Shown here piece after piece: positions 12,483-25,520 of a stretch of 64,000 nucleotides of DNA (position 1 is its first letter; every line of letters begins with the position of its first letter). The stretch covers positions 124,001 through 188,000 of the forward strand of contig JAMZAV010000320.1 in assembly GCA_024449915.1 (NCBI GenBank). The letters are read 5' to 3'. The notes beneath the pieces are model-generated. The model made no database searches, was not told where the DNA came from, and saw nothing but the letters and a program-made list of their open reading frames with translations. The position numbers and the translations under genes are program-made. This stretch comes from Sweltsa coloradensis (Eukaryota > Arthropoda > Insecta > Plecoptera > Chloroperlidae).

Positions 12483-12576
12483 AACTGGTTCTCGGCTTGC
12501 AGTAGTCGTATGCCTTATTGAGCTGGTCCTGCTCGAAGACCGGCCGCTCGACGCGCAGAGTGTTGTCTACCGCCAT
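12483..12576 (-). CDS. SLC26-family anion transporter, first coding exon
   Basis: This exon encodes the cytoplasmic N-terminus (residues 1-31) of an SLC26/SulP anion exchanger. The frame opens with MAVDNTLRVERPVFEQDQLN, where VERPVF is the conserved pre-STAS N-terminal motif of SLC26 and prestin proteins. An in-frame TAG lies 30 nt upstream of the ATG, so this Met is the first possible start, and the context (CTCTG ATG G) is acceptable. The exon ends at a GTGAGT splice donor (12477-12482) after one base of codon 32. That base completes a Leu codon with the first two bases of the exon at 540-812, so the phases agree exactly. The exon is GC-rich compared with its AT-rich surroundings. It lies too close to the splice site to give a long open frame and was found by homology. 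The family moves sulfate, chloride, bicarbonate or oxalate across the plasma membrane; the substrate here cannot be told. Confidence 0.85.
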
Positions 12577-13217
12577 CAGAGTCTGCCGGTGGCCGATGAT
12601 GCACTAACCGGCTACTCCTAGCCCTCGCGGTACGTCGGTGGAACTGGTACACGAACGAATACGCCACCGCACAACTCGAACCTTCATCACAACCGAATAC
12701 AACACAAACAATAACAATATTACTTCGCAAAACCTACAAGCTTTCACTCAACCATAAAACATGTATTCGATTATTGATTCAGAACATTGACCTATATAAT
12801 CTAGTCAAAATGTTGCATAGATATTATTACGCAAAAGAGGACCTTCAAGAATAGACATCACGGTCGCGAATCATTGACAAGAGAATTCGCACTTGCAACA
12901 TTTCGGTGGCAGAACAGTGAAGAGTGAAAGTAATCTAACCAGTAGTAATGTTTTACCTGAAACTTGTGTCAACAAGAGCGTCGTGGCATGTTCACGTGCC
13001 AGACTATTACACTCTAATGAGGAGAAGAATCAAGGCGACTAAGCCTTGTGAACATGTGCGTGATTTATGAGAGTCGATTGTAACTTGCACAAATGAAGAT
13101 GTCTGCGTTGTGCTCATCTAAGTGACGAAACCGAGGTGAATGACGTCGCGACGCAACGTGCCAGCCAGGCGACTACTGGCCACTCGCCTACACGTTACGT
13201 TGTTGCGAACCAAGGGG

Positions 13218-13225
13218 TATTTATA
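13218..13225 (-). promoter_or_regulatory. Candidate TATA box of the SLC26 gene
   Basis: TATAAATA reads on the minus strand, followed downstream by a locally GC-rich stretch (about 12,960-13,200). It lies about 640 bp upstream of the SLC26 start codon and points towards it. The transcription start would be expected near 13,185-13,195. Whether the 5' UTR is continuous or spliced cannot be decided. In AT-rich DNA such a match may also be chance. Confidence 0.35.
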
Positions 13226-13299
13226 GGAGACTGAGGCAATGACAGCTCAAGGAGAAGCGCAACAGATCGCATTCATAAGGAAAATATGATTTTTTGAAC

Positions 13300-16200
13300 C
13301 GGGCTATATTTCTTCGCGGCGGTTCTTTTCTGTGTCTACGTTTCAAAGATCGTAATGTATTCTTCGAAGACTGTGATGTAAATGATGATGATGTTTTAAT
13401 TAATATTTCCTGAAATTTTTAAGTAGCCCGAATACAAAAAAATATATTAATGAGTTACGACGCACTAAAAGCTGTTTTTCATAATTTGTTGACTAAACAT
13501 TTATGATAATAGATTAATTTTATGAATTATAATTTATAATATTCTATGCAAGCAGTGCTAATATAGCTAATGCTACGAATGACAATTTCTGCCATACCAA
13601 TCGTAGAAAACACTCGTGGTTCTAAAACTTCTTGTACAAATTTATTCTCTATTCGAATGTTAAATTAGACTCTATTGGAAAGTATGTTTTTTGCGTTGTG
13701 TGATTTTGATTTATTGTGTGATGAGTCCGTACGATTTTCAATTCGTGAAACTATAAATCATGGTTTAAATCCTGATCAAAAGGGGATCTTTTATAATAAA
13801 GTTAGAACAAATGATTATTATGAATTGTTATACATCATCCACTGTTGTCTTGAATCAAATTAGCATAATAAAAATACGTACAATAAATAAATTAATTGAT
13901 TTTTGAACTCAACTCGTTCTCTTGTCACAGTTTGACACTCTTTTGCACCGGTCGCGAGTGATTTGTAAAATATCTGTGTCCGTAGTTGACTGGAAGATCC
14001 AACAAATAATCTTCACCAAATATTACTTTTTTATAATAATATATTACAACTTTACAAGCTATGTGCATCAGCCGATTTCGGGATGTGAATCTTTAAATAT
14101 AATATACTTTGACTCACAATCGTTCCTGAAAGTTTACTTTGCATAACAAATAAATCTGATTGGTTTTTATATATTTCTACGAACAGATTATAGTGTATCA
14201 AAAATAAGTAAATTACTTGGGCGTTTATCTCAAGAGTAATAAAATTTATAATAATAATAAATAAAGGTGCATGAAAACTTTGGAAAAGGGTCACACCCTA
14301 CAACTTGTATGCTAAAATAAATAATTTTAAGGGAATGTGTCTTTTTTTACAAATCTGACGGATGATGATTGATACATTTCCGACAAACTGAACAAGCAAA
14401 CTTGTCAGTCTCTGGATCGTCGTGTTGAAGTTTGAACTGGAGGCTTGTATAGAGGTTGTATGCTCGATACTAGACAATCCTGACTGAAGGTATTTCCAAG
14501 GTATTCCATACTCAAAAAGCGATTGCTGCGAAAAGGTACATTTAAACAACCCCTTGACCAACTGGTTTCCTGCGAAAAATGTAACTTTACAACATTGGTT
14601 ATAGTCCGACTAATGTTAATAATCAAAGTTTAATTATATGAAATCGAAGACACTGTTTGCATTTTTAAATGTTTGATTATTTTTTTAATGGTTTGGGGTG
14701 CACGCATAACTTTACGTTCAAAAAAGTCTAAATTGTACAACAGTAAATAATAACGGTAAAAAATAACGTAGGTAGACAAGAATTTGACACATTTGGCACT
14801 TCGCATATTCGCTATTTGCTCAGCCATGAAGCATGAAAGTGTACATCGCTGGCAAGCAATGATACATACTGGACAGCCTTTTAGATTATTAATATTTATT
14901 ATTTTATTGTGAAGCTGAAAAAACAATTTACGAAAATGGTATATTCTGGACGTTTAAAAAGCTTTTTTTTACCGATTATCTAAAATCGTTTTCGAAAAGT
15001 GTGACTGAAGAGCCCTTCAGTTCCGCTTCAGTGACATTTGTGCAAATCTCAAACGAACGCTAGTCAACCAAGCGAACAGGAATTTGTCTAAAACCCATGT
15101 CCTATATCGTCAGTAGTTAGCTTAGAGTGATAAAAATCCCACTGGTGGGGCAGCCCCGACACGGGTGTTTCTGCATACTTTACTACACCTCCCACATTTT
15201 GTATATGGTGCCCTCCCATACAGGTCTTTTAATGCACTTACTATAGTTCCATGTAGTAGTTAGTGGAACAGTTCCACTGCCTTCTAAATATATATTTTTA
15301 AAATCTGATCGAAAAGTGTTAAGGAGAGGAAAGTGTAATAGAACCAAGTGAATGTACCCAGTATTGTTATTTTATTTAGTAATCTGAGCAGGAGCATAAT
15401 AATCATAATAATTGCTGTCTAGAAACTGGGTTACCCCGCCAGTTAGCACGTGGAAGCATAGCCTGAGGCCAGATTACAACAATAGCTATAAACTGTCGGA
15501 GAGGTGTGGACGATGAGGAAAATAAATAATAGTCTGGTGAGATATTGGACGCAGCAGATTGGAGTGATTATGGAAGAGAATGAGGCAGTGTGCATGTAAA
15601 ATGATTTGTTTTTGTGGCAAGGATATGTGTCAAGTCAATTATTCGTGATAGGTACCAGGTCCTGTCTATGGGGTCTGGCTGGTGCAGTATATGATACCGC
15701 ACAACTGCTATAAATATTTAAACACAAGAAATCATTTTTAAAACAACGATGTAACGCATACAGCAAAATTAGCATGATATTGTGATTACAGCTAAAGCGG
15801 TCTTGACATGAGAAAAGCACGGATTTGATCTGTGTACCAAAATCAAAATCTCTAGTTCATATTATATTCCTCGTATAACAATACTAAACGCCATACAGAA
15901 GATTTGAAATGACATGTTTGAGAAAATATTCCAGATTACTAGCGTATTTCCTATTGTATCACTGGCAAAATAACAAAAATAAAACCAAACGACATAATTT
16001 AAAAAAATGGAAATCATTTTTTATAACTGATTAGGATAGACATTAGATAAATAAATAAAACACATAAAGAAGCAAATTATAATACTGCTTCTCGTGTGAC
16101 CTATATAATTTATAAGGCAACGTTCCTGCCAGCTGTATCAATTTTACAAAACTGGTAACCTGTTTTTACCGCAAGAGCACATCGTGATTATTTTCACATT

Positions 16201-19200
16201 GTGTTAGTACTTGTAATATCCCCTAATATTGATGTAAGCATAGTTCATTGAGCTTTCTGAACCATTCGACCGGTGCACGAGAAATACTCGTAAAACTGAA
16301 TGCAAATACAGGAAGAGTCGTTTGCGTTCTTAGGAGGGAGCGTCGGGGATCCCGCAACACGCAAATACGAGGAACTTATTAGCAGAAACTATTGATGAAT
16401 TCATTTACAACTGCTGTTCTCAAACAGTTACGTTCTCTTAAATAAACAAAATATGATGCACGTTGGTTTTTTCTATGTCAAGGTCTTATTTATTGAGTTT
16501 AAAAAGACTGTTCTTATAATGTTATGTTTGTGTAATGATGCTGTAGGCGGTGGCTTAAACAGTTGGCACAAGAAGTTAACCATTATTAAAAATAAAAATA
16601 AACATTTTACTTCAAATTCCTGATTAATTGTATTGTTATATACATAAACATCAAACAAACATTTAAGCAACAAGGTTAATCAGGAAGTTGGATAAGCATC
16701 GTGTTCATGTCATTTAACTCTCGAGTCAAGACGAGACCTCGGAAAGAAATTCACAAGGTTTGTCTACACGGTGGATAATTTGGTCATATCTACCCCAATG
16801 ACATGCTTTTACATTTATCATGTTTTCCTCGGAAAGGTCAAAAAGTATATTGTTTGCTAGAAATGTATAACCTAAATATAAGCAAATTTATTCAAAATGA
16901 GGTTTTCCAAATAAGTAGTAAAAATTTTAATGTTTGACAGTTTCTCTCGACTTATTTATTTAAACATCAACTTATTGAAAAAAATACAATATGAATGTTT
17001 CTCGCACTCGTACCAGATTCCGTATTTGTGCCGAGTGACGAAAATGTCTCACAAGTCACAATAAATTAATCTAGACGGTCGTTAACACACACAGAGTGGG
17101 GGAAACACGGAAGACCGTAAGCAAACAAAGAGAAATATCAGGATAGTAAGTTTAAATACGAGTTAAATTCAAACAATAATATTGAAAATCAATTAAATTT
17201 TAAATTGTACTCTCAGCATTTGCAAACATCATTTATAATTTATAGTTACACTTATAATATAAAACGGAACATTCATTTTTAAGTAAATTTAAGTTATCAC
17301 GTTTGATTCAGTATATCAACTTTATCAATGAATGATTTGTGTAAATATCAGTTTATGTTCTAATGTACTGTTATTGTTATTTTTCTTCACGCTAGTTTTG
17401 CGAATGTTAGCTATGTTCGCTATTTTTATTATTATCGGGTTGGCAGCCACCAAGTGTGTTGGGAGCTGTGCCTGTCTCTTCTGACAACCTCCTGTCACAT
17501 TAATAGATTTTGCATTGTGAAGCAATCAAAAACAAATTTAAAAATGGTTCATATGAGGTGTATGGTCCAATACAGTCAAAACATATATTTAGTTGTTATA
17601 GTGAGGCCAGAGTTCAGATTGCAACATGAAACTCGCTACATACACCGATTGTTTTAAAAATTAAAAACACAAATTCAACTTCGCGAAAAAGAATTATCAG
17701 TAACCATGTGTTTTTTGACAGAAATTCTTATAATCAACTTCTAGTCGGGATTGCCGACGGCTAAGAATTGTTTCGTCAACTTCCCGAGTAAGAGTCACGC
17801 ACGCAAACATTGAGCCATATCTCTTGGTGAATAACCTAATAAAGCATCGATCATTCGATCATAAACAAATAATAATGGTACACGTGTGACCTATCTTATT
17901 CAAATAACCCAATGTTTCTACCAGCTGTATCAATCTCAAAATGTCAATATACAAAACATGCAACTCGTGATAGGCCTACTCAGTCTGGATCTCGCAGCCG
18001 TTTTATATTACTTCATTTCCTTACGTAGGCTACGTAAGATCCTACAATTTGATGTGAATGAAATTGTGTCAGTTATATAAAACAAATTGTCAATGCTAAT
18101 ATTATTTAGAGTATACTTTTAAAGTTACGTACACTTACAAACATACACACACATACTTACATCACACCCGTTTATTACAATTGGTAATTCATGATGACAC
18201 ATGCTGCAGACACCTATACTCAAATAAAGCTATATACTATTAAGTAATTAACTTACTAAAGAGACTTAAATGCAGTTCGAAGGACCACGTTACAATGTTA
18301 TAGCTCGAAGACGTAATATGCCATCATCTTGAATTGCTTTGTGCCAATTGGCCTTGGTGTATCAGTTAATCTATCACAATCAAATCAATCTGGCTTTGTT
18401 TTCATTTTGAGCGCGGCCTTGTTTTTAAGCAGCACATGGCAATAGACCAACATTTCTATGCAAAATGATGCTATGGGCGAGATTTGGAACGCCAAATATG
18501 CATATGTATTTATCAATCAGATAAAATATTCGTCCTAGTCAATTAAAATTAAGTTTTAACTTTCAATGTGATCTAATTTGCAAAATAATATATAGTTTCT
18601 TTTTGGATAAAGGGATCACCAAAAACGACTGTTTTTTATTTGTTAAGGGTAAGTTTGTAATGAAAAGAAATATATACAAGATATTTTCAAATTTTGATGA
18701 AGAATTACATTTTTCGACGGATGAAAATGTAACATTTAAATTAAATATAACAACCCAACAGAATTGAACGTACGTAAGTTAGAGACCTCAGTCAGAAGTC
18801 TTATGTCTACCGCGTAGTACCGCCAAAACCACGTAAGTCGGCTAGTGATTCGCGGATCAACACAGAGTTATCAAAGCTCCACGCTTTATTACTACGTTTC
18901 TTTACGAACGATTCTTATAGTCGCGTTGATGGATAAGCGTATTCGGCCTATCTCCCGGCATTCCTTATTTCGAAAAAAAAAACGTAATAATAAATTTCTT
19001 TTCATAATCTTTTTAAGTTTTATTTTGAATTTGTGTTATAACTACCTAGGATTTTGGTAGGGTATTGGACAGTTGTTGTTTATGACTCAAACCCTGCATT
19101 TGCAAATGAAAAAAATCTTTGGGATGGAACCGCCGACTTCCTAAATTAGGAATGTGTTAGTATGGAGTACGACAATAGGCTTACTCGTGACACTCGTTAT

Positions 19201-22200
19201 GAGATGTTTATACTGAAATACGTTCTCAAAAATATTGTTAATCTCTTAAAGTTGTAAAAAAAATTAAAGCCCATCAAGTTTCAACGATAACTTGCGTTTG
19301 TATGTTAGCTTTTATCTTCAAAAGCCTCCAACTTATTTTTATACTTTGCATGAAAACGTTCAGTAAATATGTGTATTGTTTTTTCTCTTAATACGGGTTT
19401 CACATTGTTTTAAATAGGGCGAGTTTTTCTCTTATCTTTTGCACAGTGGCACTTTTGTCGTATGCGTGTTGCTTGAAAGCAGAAACCGGCAGGCAAGCTC
19501 TACGTGGTATAATATCTGATCACGTGGCATGCCGTCATTATGCACATATTAAATAATATACTGATCAAATCACAATCGTGGCGCAAGGCGACATTTGAGC
19601 TTATCGAGGCATTTACGTAGGCCTGTATGCATACACATATGTTGGAGATGGATGTTATAGTGGGTGACTATTAGGCTATTGTGATGCTATCTACATCGGC
19701 ACACGTTATAAACAGCCCGTTTATAAATCAACAATTACGAACAAAATTGTGGACCCTTAAAGCAGTCCTCGTAGAGAGAGCCCAAGTCGAACCGTTTTTT
19801 TTCTCTTTATCTACTTGTATATAGTGTATACTGTATATATGTATGCAAATATTTTTTTCGTTTTTATACCTTGACAAAACTAAATAACACATCATAACGG
19901 AATAATTCAGCAACAAGTACGGGGATTCGAAATAACCCAAATTAGGGAGCGCAGTTATTTTCAAAAGATTATCGAATAAGAACAACATGAAATCGTATCT
20001 ATAGCCTAGGTGCGCGGAGTACATCAAAATACATCTTTTGTATAAGGCCAGACATCCGCTCAACCCTGACCCCAAGGGCCATCTAACACATTTTGTATCG
20101 ACATTTGGGGGTCGTGTTTGGATTGTATTGTGAGTCGTGATACACGTACAGATGGACTAACATGAAGGTGATTTATTAGGGGGGATTCCCTCACTAAAAG
20201 TGATACGTCTTCCATCACTTGTTTCTTGCAAACTTCCGTCAGGCTTGCTGGTGACGCGAAGAGAGCTGCAATTTCCCGAATCATGTGTTCGCGTGTTCAT
20301 GGTAAGCCACCTCTGAGAGTAAGTGCTAGAATTGCTTATGAGCAATAATCTTGGGTATATTAGCATAGCAATCTGCTATAACTACAGTTACAATTCCAAA
20401 TAAAGTGTTACAAATTGCAGGGTGTGAGTTCAGTTTGATAACAACGCTTTGTACCACGTAATCTTTATTTTCCTTTCTAACAAGACAAATAAAACGAAAT
20501 AGCCTATTACTCTGTAAAAGGTATTGTAAATCGTATGTCTACTTTTATTTGAACCAATTAACGCGAATTGTAAAATTGATCTTTTATTCGTGATATCACC
20601 AATTAAAAACACATTATGTTACTCTTAAATTTATCGTTAAGCTATTTAGTAGAAACGAGCAAACCATGAGGCCCAACAGTTTACATTACAACCATTTTAT
20701 GAAACAATTAAAATATATTTAACTAGCCCAGAAGCAATTAATTCTTCCATATTTCCTACTTAGATATAAGCCAAATTGGTCTAAGGTCTTTGACACGATT
20801 TTCTTATTAGTCCGACTGTCGGATAGTGATAGCAAAGAGTTTCAAGTAATTTGAGTAAATCCGTTTCAGTAATGATTTACTATTGTTATTGCTATGCAAG
20901 GAAGCAACGACAAAGTAGATTTTTTAATTTGGGAAACCATTTGATATTCAATATATAGATCGGTACGATCTAGACGTTTACGACATATCTTGCAACGATC
21001 AATCTATTTAGCTTCCAGAATCGATGGCCAGACAATGCCAGCTTACCGCTCGCTGTTATATATCCCGTGTTCCACCAGGGCGAAACGCCTAAAAGATAAC
21101 GGCACAATATTATGTTTTCCCACTTCAACGGATTTTGTCAGGTTTTTAGTTCTGAGATTTTTTCATCCGATTTAAATGCACGACGGTGTCGTATTAACTT
21201 TGACACTGACAAATTTTTTTGGTTAAAAACGGTATTTTGTTTTTGATGATCGATTGATAAAATCGATAATTTCGATTGATTATCGATACAAAATTTGCGA
21301 TTATCGATATTGGCATTCATAAATCATCGCAATGCAAGAGGTTGTTGAAAAATAAGAATAATTATAGTTGGCCTGTATCTTGACACTTGTAAACATGCAC
21401 TGTGTCGCAATTACAAGTATTTAAACATGGAAGCCAAGCAATTTAATGGGTGTCGTGCCACATGTCTGAGGTTAATAAGTTGTTTGTGAAAACAACTGCG
21501 TACAAGTTCTTTAGCTGAGTGCGCGTGGATATATTTTTTTAAGCACATGGTACTAGATGATATACTGACAGGATAATGGTTATTGATGGAAATGTGACTT
21601 GATATTATATAAATGTATCATTATTACCGCAAATTGAACAAATTTGTCATAACTGTCATATCGATCGAGGCAAAATTTCAGGAAGCATATTTATTCATTT
21701 ATTTATTTATATATTATTTGTATTGATTTTTGTAATAAATACACACAATGCAAAACGCTGGGCAATCTTAATAGTTGTCACATCTTCACTCAATAATGAA
21801 TTCATATTTCATACATATTCATATTACATGCCGATATTAAACTATCATACTTTGTCATAATAAACAACTATATTATAGCGCATGGAGTTGAAATGAGCGT
21901 CTTGACGTAGTTCTCATACTGACCGCACTGAAGTACAGATAAGTGGTATGGCTTGCGTGAAACGCGCGCCCAAATTGTCACGTAACGTCGTGCTTGGCTG
22001 TTACACGATCATGCTAGTCCAAGGTCTAAGGGTCGTTCGTTACTGTTTGCAACTGTTTCACAACAAAATTAGATCAAAACCATGTATATATTTTCTTCCA
22101 AAGCGTAGCCACAACTAGGACGGTAAAAAGTGTTACCGATTATAGTTAATGAATAATGCAAAAATCGCTGAGAAGGTCGGGCTATGTGTATTGAGTTTCT

Positions 22201-23327
22201 TGCAGGCAGGAAGCTTTTGCTTGAAAGTATTGAGGCAGTTTCAACATGTCATTCACACGGACAGTTTTGTGCATCGACGCTTGTCGATGAATAATTGAAG
22301 GTTGATTGACCAAGAATTTACGGAAGTTTTGTTTTTGCAGATGTTTTATTACACCGACATAATAATATATATCCTTATCACGAATTAGAAAATAAATTGT
22401 TATCGTGTTTTTCTGTCGATTGATTTGAAAGAGCTCTTCCACTCTTCAAACAGTATTTTAATTTTTCTACGTCCTGAATTATGTGTTCTATCTTCACTTT
22501 TTCTTCTTCATTATTTTTTTTCATATTCGACTTTTCTCATTTGCCATTATCAAAAGAACTTCCAGATTGTTTCATATCAACCCAAGGGATCTATCACATG
22601 TGACGGTAACACCACATCACACTTCATCACACTTGCAAAAAAGTGAATGACCTAGAATTTAAGCAGTGCCTGCTTTGAATTATATACATACATCGGCAGG
22701 TTTCTACTGTCTAAATTGCCCCGTCAAATAACAAAAATATATATTTTGGATTTCATATCGATCAAGGAAATAGTAACATAGGAAAAGGAAGTTAGAAGAT
22801 TAATTGTAAGGAATCTGCACAGTGCACATGTCCTCGAAATATTGATCACCTTCTCAAAACACTCGGCTTGTATCCAGGAAACGTGGAACATATAATCAAA
22901 ACAAACTTTTGTATACATGAATATTAAAAGCTATGTAACGAATTCAATAACGAACGTACAGGCCGTTCGTGTTGACATAATGGGTGGTATGAAGGTTTGG
23001 AGCGTATGACTCCCAAGAGACGTGGCCTCGTGCAAATCAGCACGGATTTCCATAAGTGTCATCAAATCTCATCTTTTTCCTTTTCATCGACGAATAGAAC
23101 AATTCCAATGGTATTACTTCAACAATCTGTAAGTGATGATTTCTTTTATGACGACTAATGTAAATTCTACATCGGTTAAACAATGTTAAACCAACTAACG
23201 ATGGTTTCAGATTCTCGAAAGGTGACACTTACAGTTTCAAAACTACAAAATATCTCGAGTTTTAACCATACAGAAAATGTACCTAATAACAAAACGAACA
23301 GAAAAATCTTTGTAACTATGAAATCAT
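13300..23327. other. Intergenic region, left part
   Basis: AT-rich sequence without a recognisable gene on either strand. The only structure noted is a cluster of ATCGAT-type motifs at 21249-21310. A minus-strand frame at 20060-20300 has a slightly coding-like composition but no homologue I recognise. Confidence 0.6.
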
Positions 23328-24111
23328 TGGATGAGCGTAGCGAGCGTAGCGAGCGAAGCGAAGATTCCATTTCACTACACTGGAGAAAAAAATCCGGAAT
23401 GTTTTTTTTTTTTTTTTCTTTCTTTCTTTCTTTCTTTCTGTATTTTTGTCTGTTTGTCCGCACGATTCCGGCTAAACCGATACTCCGATTGAGATGAAAT
23501 TTTATGGAGGCCTTCGAAATCTCTGAACTTAGAACTGCCACGTTTTTGAGCGCAATCGGAAAATTATTTCCCATGAAAATCGCAATTTTACGATTTTTTT
23601 CGATTTTTTTAAAATTTCTTTGAATTATAACCCCTACATACTATATCCGATTTTAATGATTTTTGCACAGAACCTTTATTTTATGAATTAAGATATTCTT
23701 GTGAAATTTGAGCGCAATTGAAAAAATATTTATCATAAAAATCGAAATTTTACGGGTTTTTTCTTTTTTTAAACAATTCATATAACACCTACATGCTTTA
23801 TCCGATTGTAATGATTTTTTCGCAGAACCTTAATTTTATGAATTAATATGTTAGTGTTAAATTTGAGCGCAATCGAAAATTATTTCTTATAAAAATCCCA
23901 ATTTTTCGATTTTTTTATTTTTTTAAAATTACGAATAATTAAAAAAATTTAAAATTTAAGTTTATTTTTTATTAAATTTAGTTTAATTTAAAAAAATTTG
24001 AACTTAGTAATAATTTTTTCACAGAACAACAGAAAATCCGCATAACACATGGCAGCTCAATGCACCAATACGCTCATCCAACAACGCGGCGGGACTTAAG
24101 CGTTTTCCTAG
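23328..24111 (+). mobile_element. Helentron/HINE-like element, subfamily B, copy 6
   Basis: It starts TGGATGAGCGTAGCGAGCG with an additional GTAGCGAGC unit. A poly-T plus (TTTC)n tract lies at about 23401-23437, and two internal repeats lie about 155 bp apart. It has the long 3' segment shared with copy 5, then CGCTCATCCA at 24071-24080, and ends GCGTTTTCCTAG. It lies in the intergenic region. Confidence 0.72.
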
Positions 24112-24285
24112 TATAAAAACATTTGATCACCTCTCACTCATTAATTGCTGTAAGTTTTAATCACCAAATCAAATCACTATCTCGAATCTTTCAAGAGGGC
24201 TGATAAAGTTTTCTAAAGCAATCGAACATAAAAACGGGAGTATTGAGAAGAGAGAGAGAAGCTACTAACAGATATATCGCATTCA

Positions 24286-24450
24286 AAATGGTGGAGGTGC
24301 CGGGTCATGAATGTTCAATCTCTCTGGGGGGATAGTCACTCACCCCTTTCCCCAGAGTCACTAAAAACATTCTTGTTCTTGACCTAGTTGAAGTGTAATG
24401 CCAACAATAAATAAAAACGCATGTAAATCGATGTCGTGTTCGGTTTTTAT
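24286..24450 (-). repeat. Dispersed GGCACCTCCACC-type repeat, copy a
   Basis: On the minus strand it reads GATAAAAACCGAACACGACA ... CCCGGCACCTCCACCATTTT. The same start and end blocks occur at 25320-25520 and 37510-37690. The family is unclassified; no terminal inverted repeats or target duplications were established. Confidence 0.5.
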
Positions 24451-25319
24451 CGCAAAAAATAACAAAACACAGATGATTGGACAAAAAAGTGATACTTATG
24501 TGGGAGCTTAGCTCTCTAAAATCATGGGCTAGCCTCTAGAATCTAGATTCACAGATAACTTATTTATCATTAGTGTTATTGGTTTGTCCATAAATTTGGT
24601 ATCAATAATTCAGCTGTTTTTAAGACGTGAAAGATGTGATGGTCTTGATTCCTACGCATGCCATGAGATATATCGAGTTGGACACACCTTCAACATCATT
24701 GCTTTCTGTAGTTGAATCATACTTCCACTGCAGATAAATCATACGACAAGTCTAAGTACTTAACTCGTTAATATGCTAAATAACGCGTCAACTGCGTGTT
24801 CATGCAAGTAAAACAAGTTTCTAGAGATGTAATGCAATTTCCTGTCTGCACGCTAATCTAAACTAGTACTTGGCAGATAATGATAATTATAATTACATCG
24901 TAGAACCAATATGCCTTTATTTGCAGGAAACTTTATCTCAAGGCAAACCATTCTACAAAATAAATAACACATAGTTTGAGAAGAAACGGTCGGTCTTGGT
25001 CTTGGGGACGTTCTTTTGTAAAACAAACTATAAAAGTTCAGTCACGAAAACGATAGTTGTAGAAAACTTTAGTCACAGTTATGATATCAATAAACAATAC
25101 ATCATCAATGCCATTCAACACTGACATATAATTTTACAAAAACAAAACTATATACGTTGTAAGTTTGTATAATAAATAGGTCTTAATATAGTACGGGGAA
25201 AAAACAGTGTTTTTGGTAAGTGAGTTTAAAGACACACTCAATAAACATATATTTCTGGGTCAAATAGCTAACGAACTAATATAATAGAATATTTTATTAT
25301 CAATAATTTGCATAATATG

Positions 25320-25520
25320 CATAAGTTTGCCGTCTGTCCGTCCGTCTGTGCGTGTCACGATTTACGATAAAAACCGAACATGACCTCCGACTGACAAGTG
25401 TATTTTTGGTAACATTGCTGGGTTGGTACTAAAAAGTATTTTGGTGACTGGCGGTCAAGGGATGGGTTTATCTTCACTGAAAGTGGATATATTCGACCCC
25501 GGCACCACCACCAAAAGAGA
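25320..25520 (+). repeat. Dispersed GGCACCTCCACC-type repeat, copy b
   Basis: It contains GTCTGTCCGTCCGTCTG, GATAAAAACCGAACATGACC, ATTTTGGTGACTGGCGGTCA and CCCCGGCACCACCACCAAA in that order, matching the copy at 37510-37690. Confidence 0.5.

Noticed and set aside
12196..12621. 141-codon plus-strand frame with a run of histidines
   Set aside because: It overlaps the SLC26 first exon on the opposite strand. The His run comes from a short CCA/CAC tract, and composition is not protein-like.
20060..20284. Minus-strand frame beginning MIREIAALFASPASLTEV
   Set aside because: Composition is mildly coding-like but no family is recognised, splice sites are not convincing and it stands alone. It was not reported as a gene.
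23183..23497. Frame with repeated RSERSE-type residues
   Set aside because: It lies over the 5' end of a Helentron-like element; the residues reflect the AGCGAGCGAAGCGA repeat.
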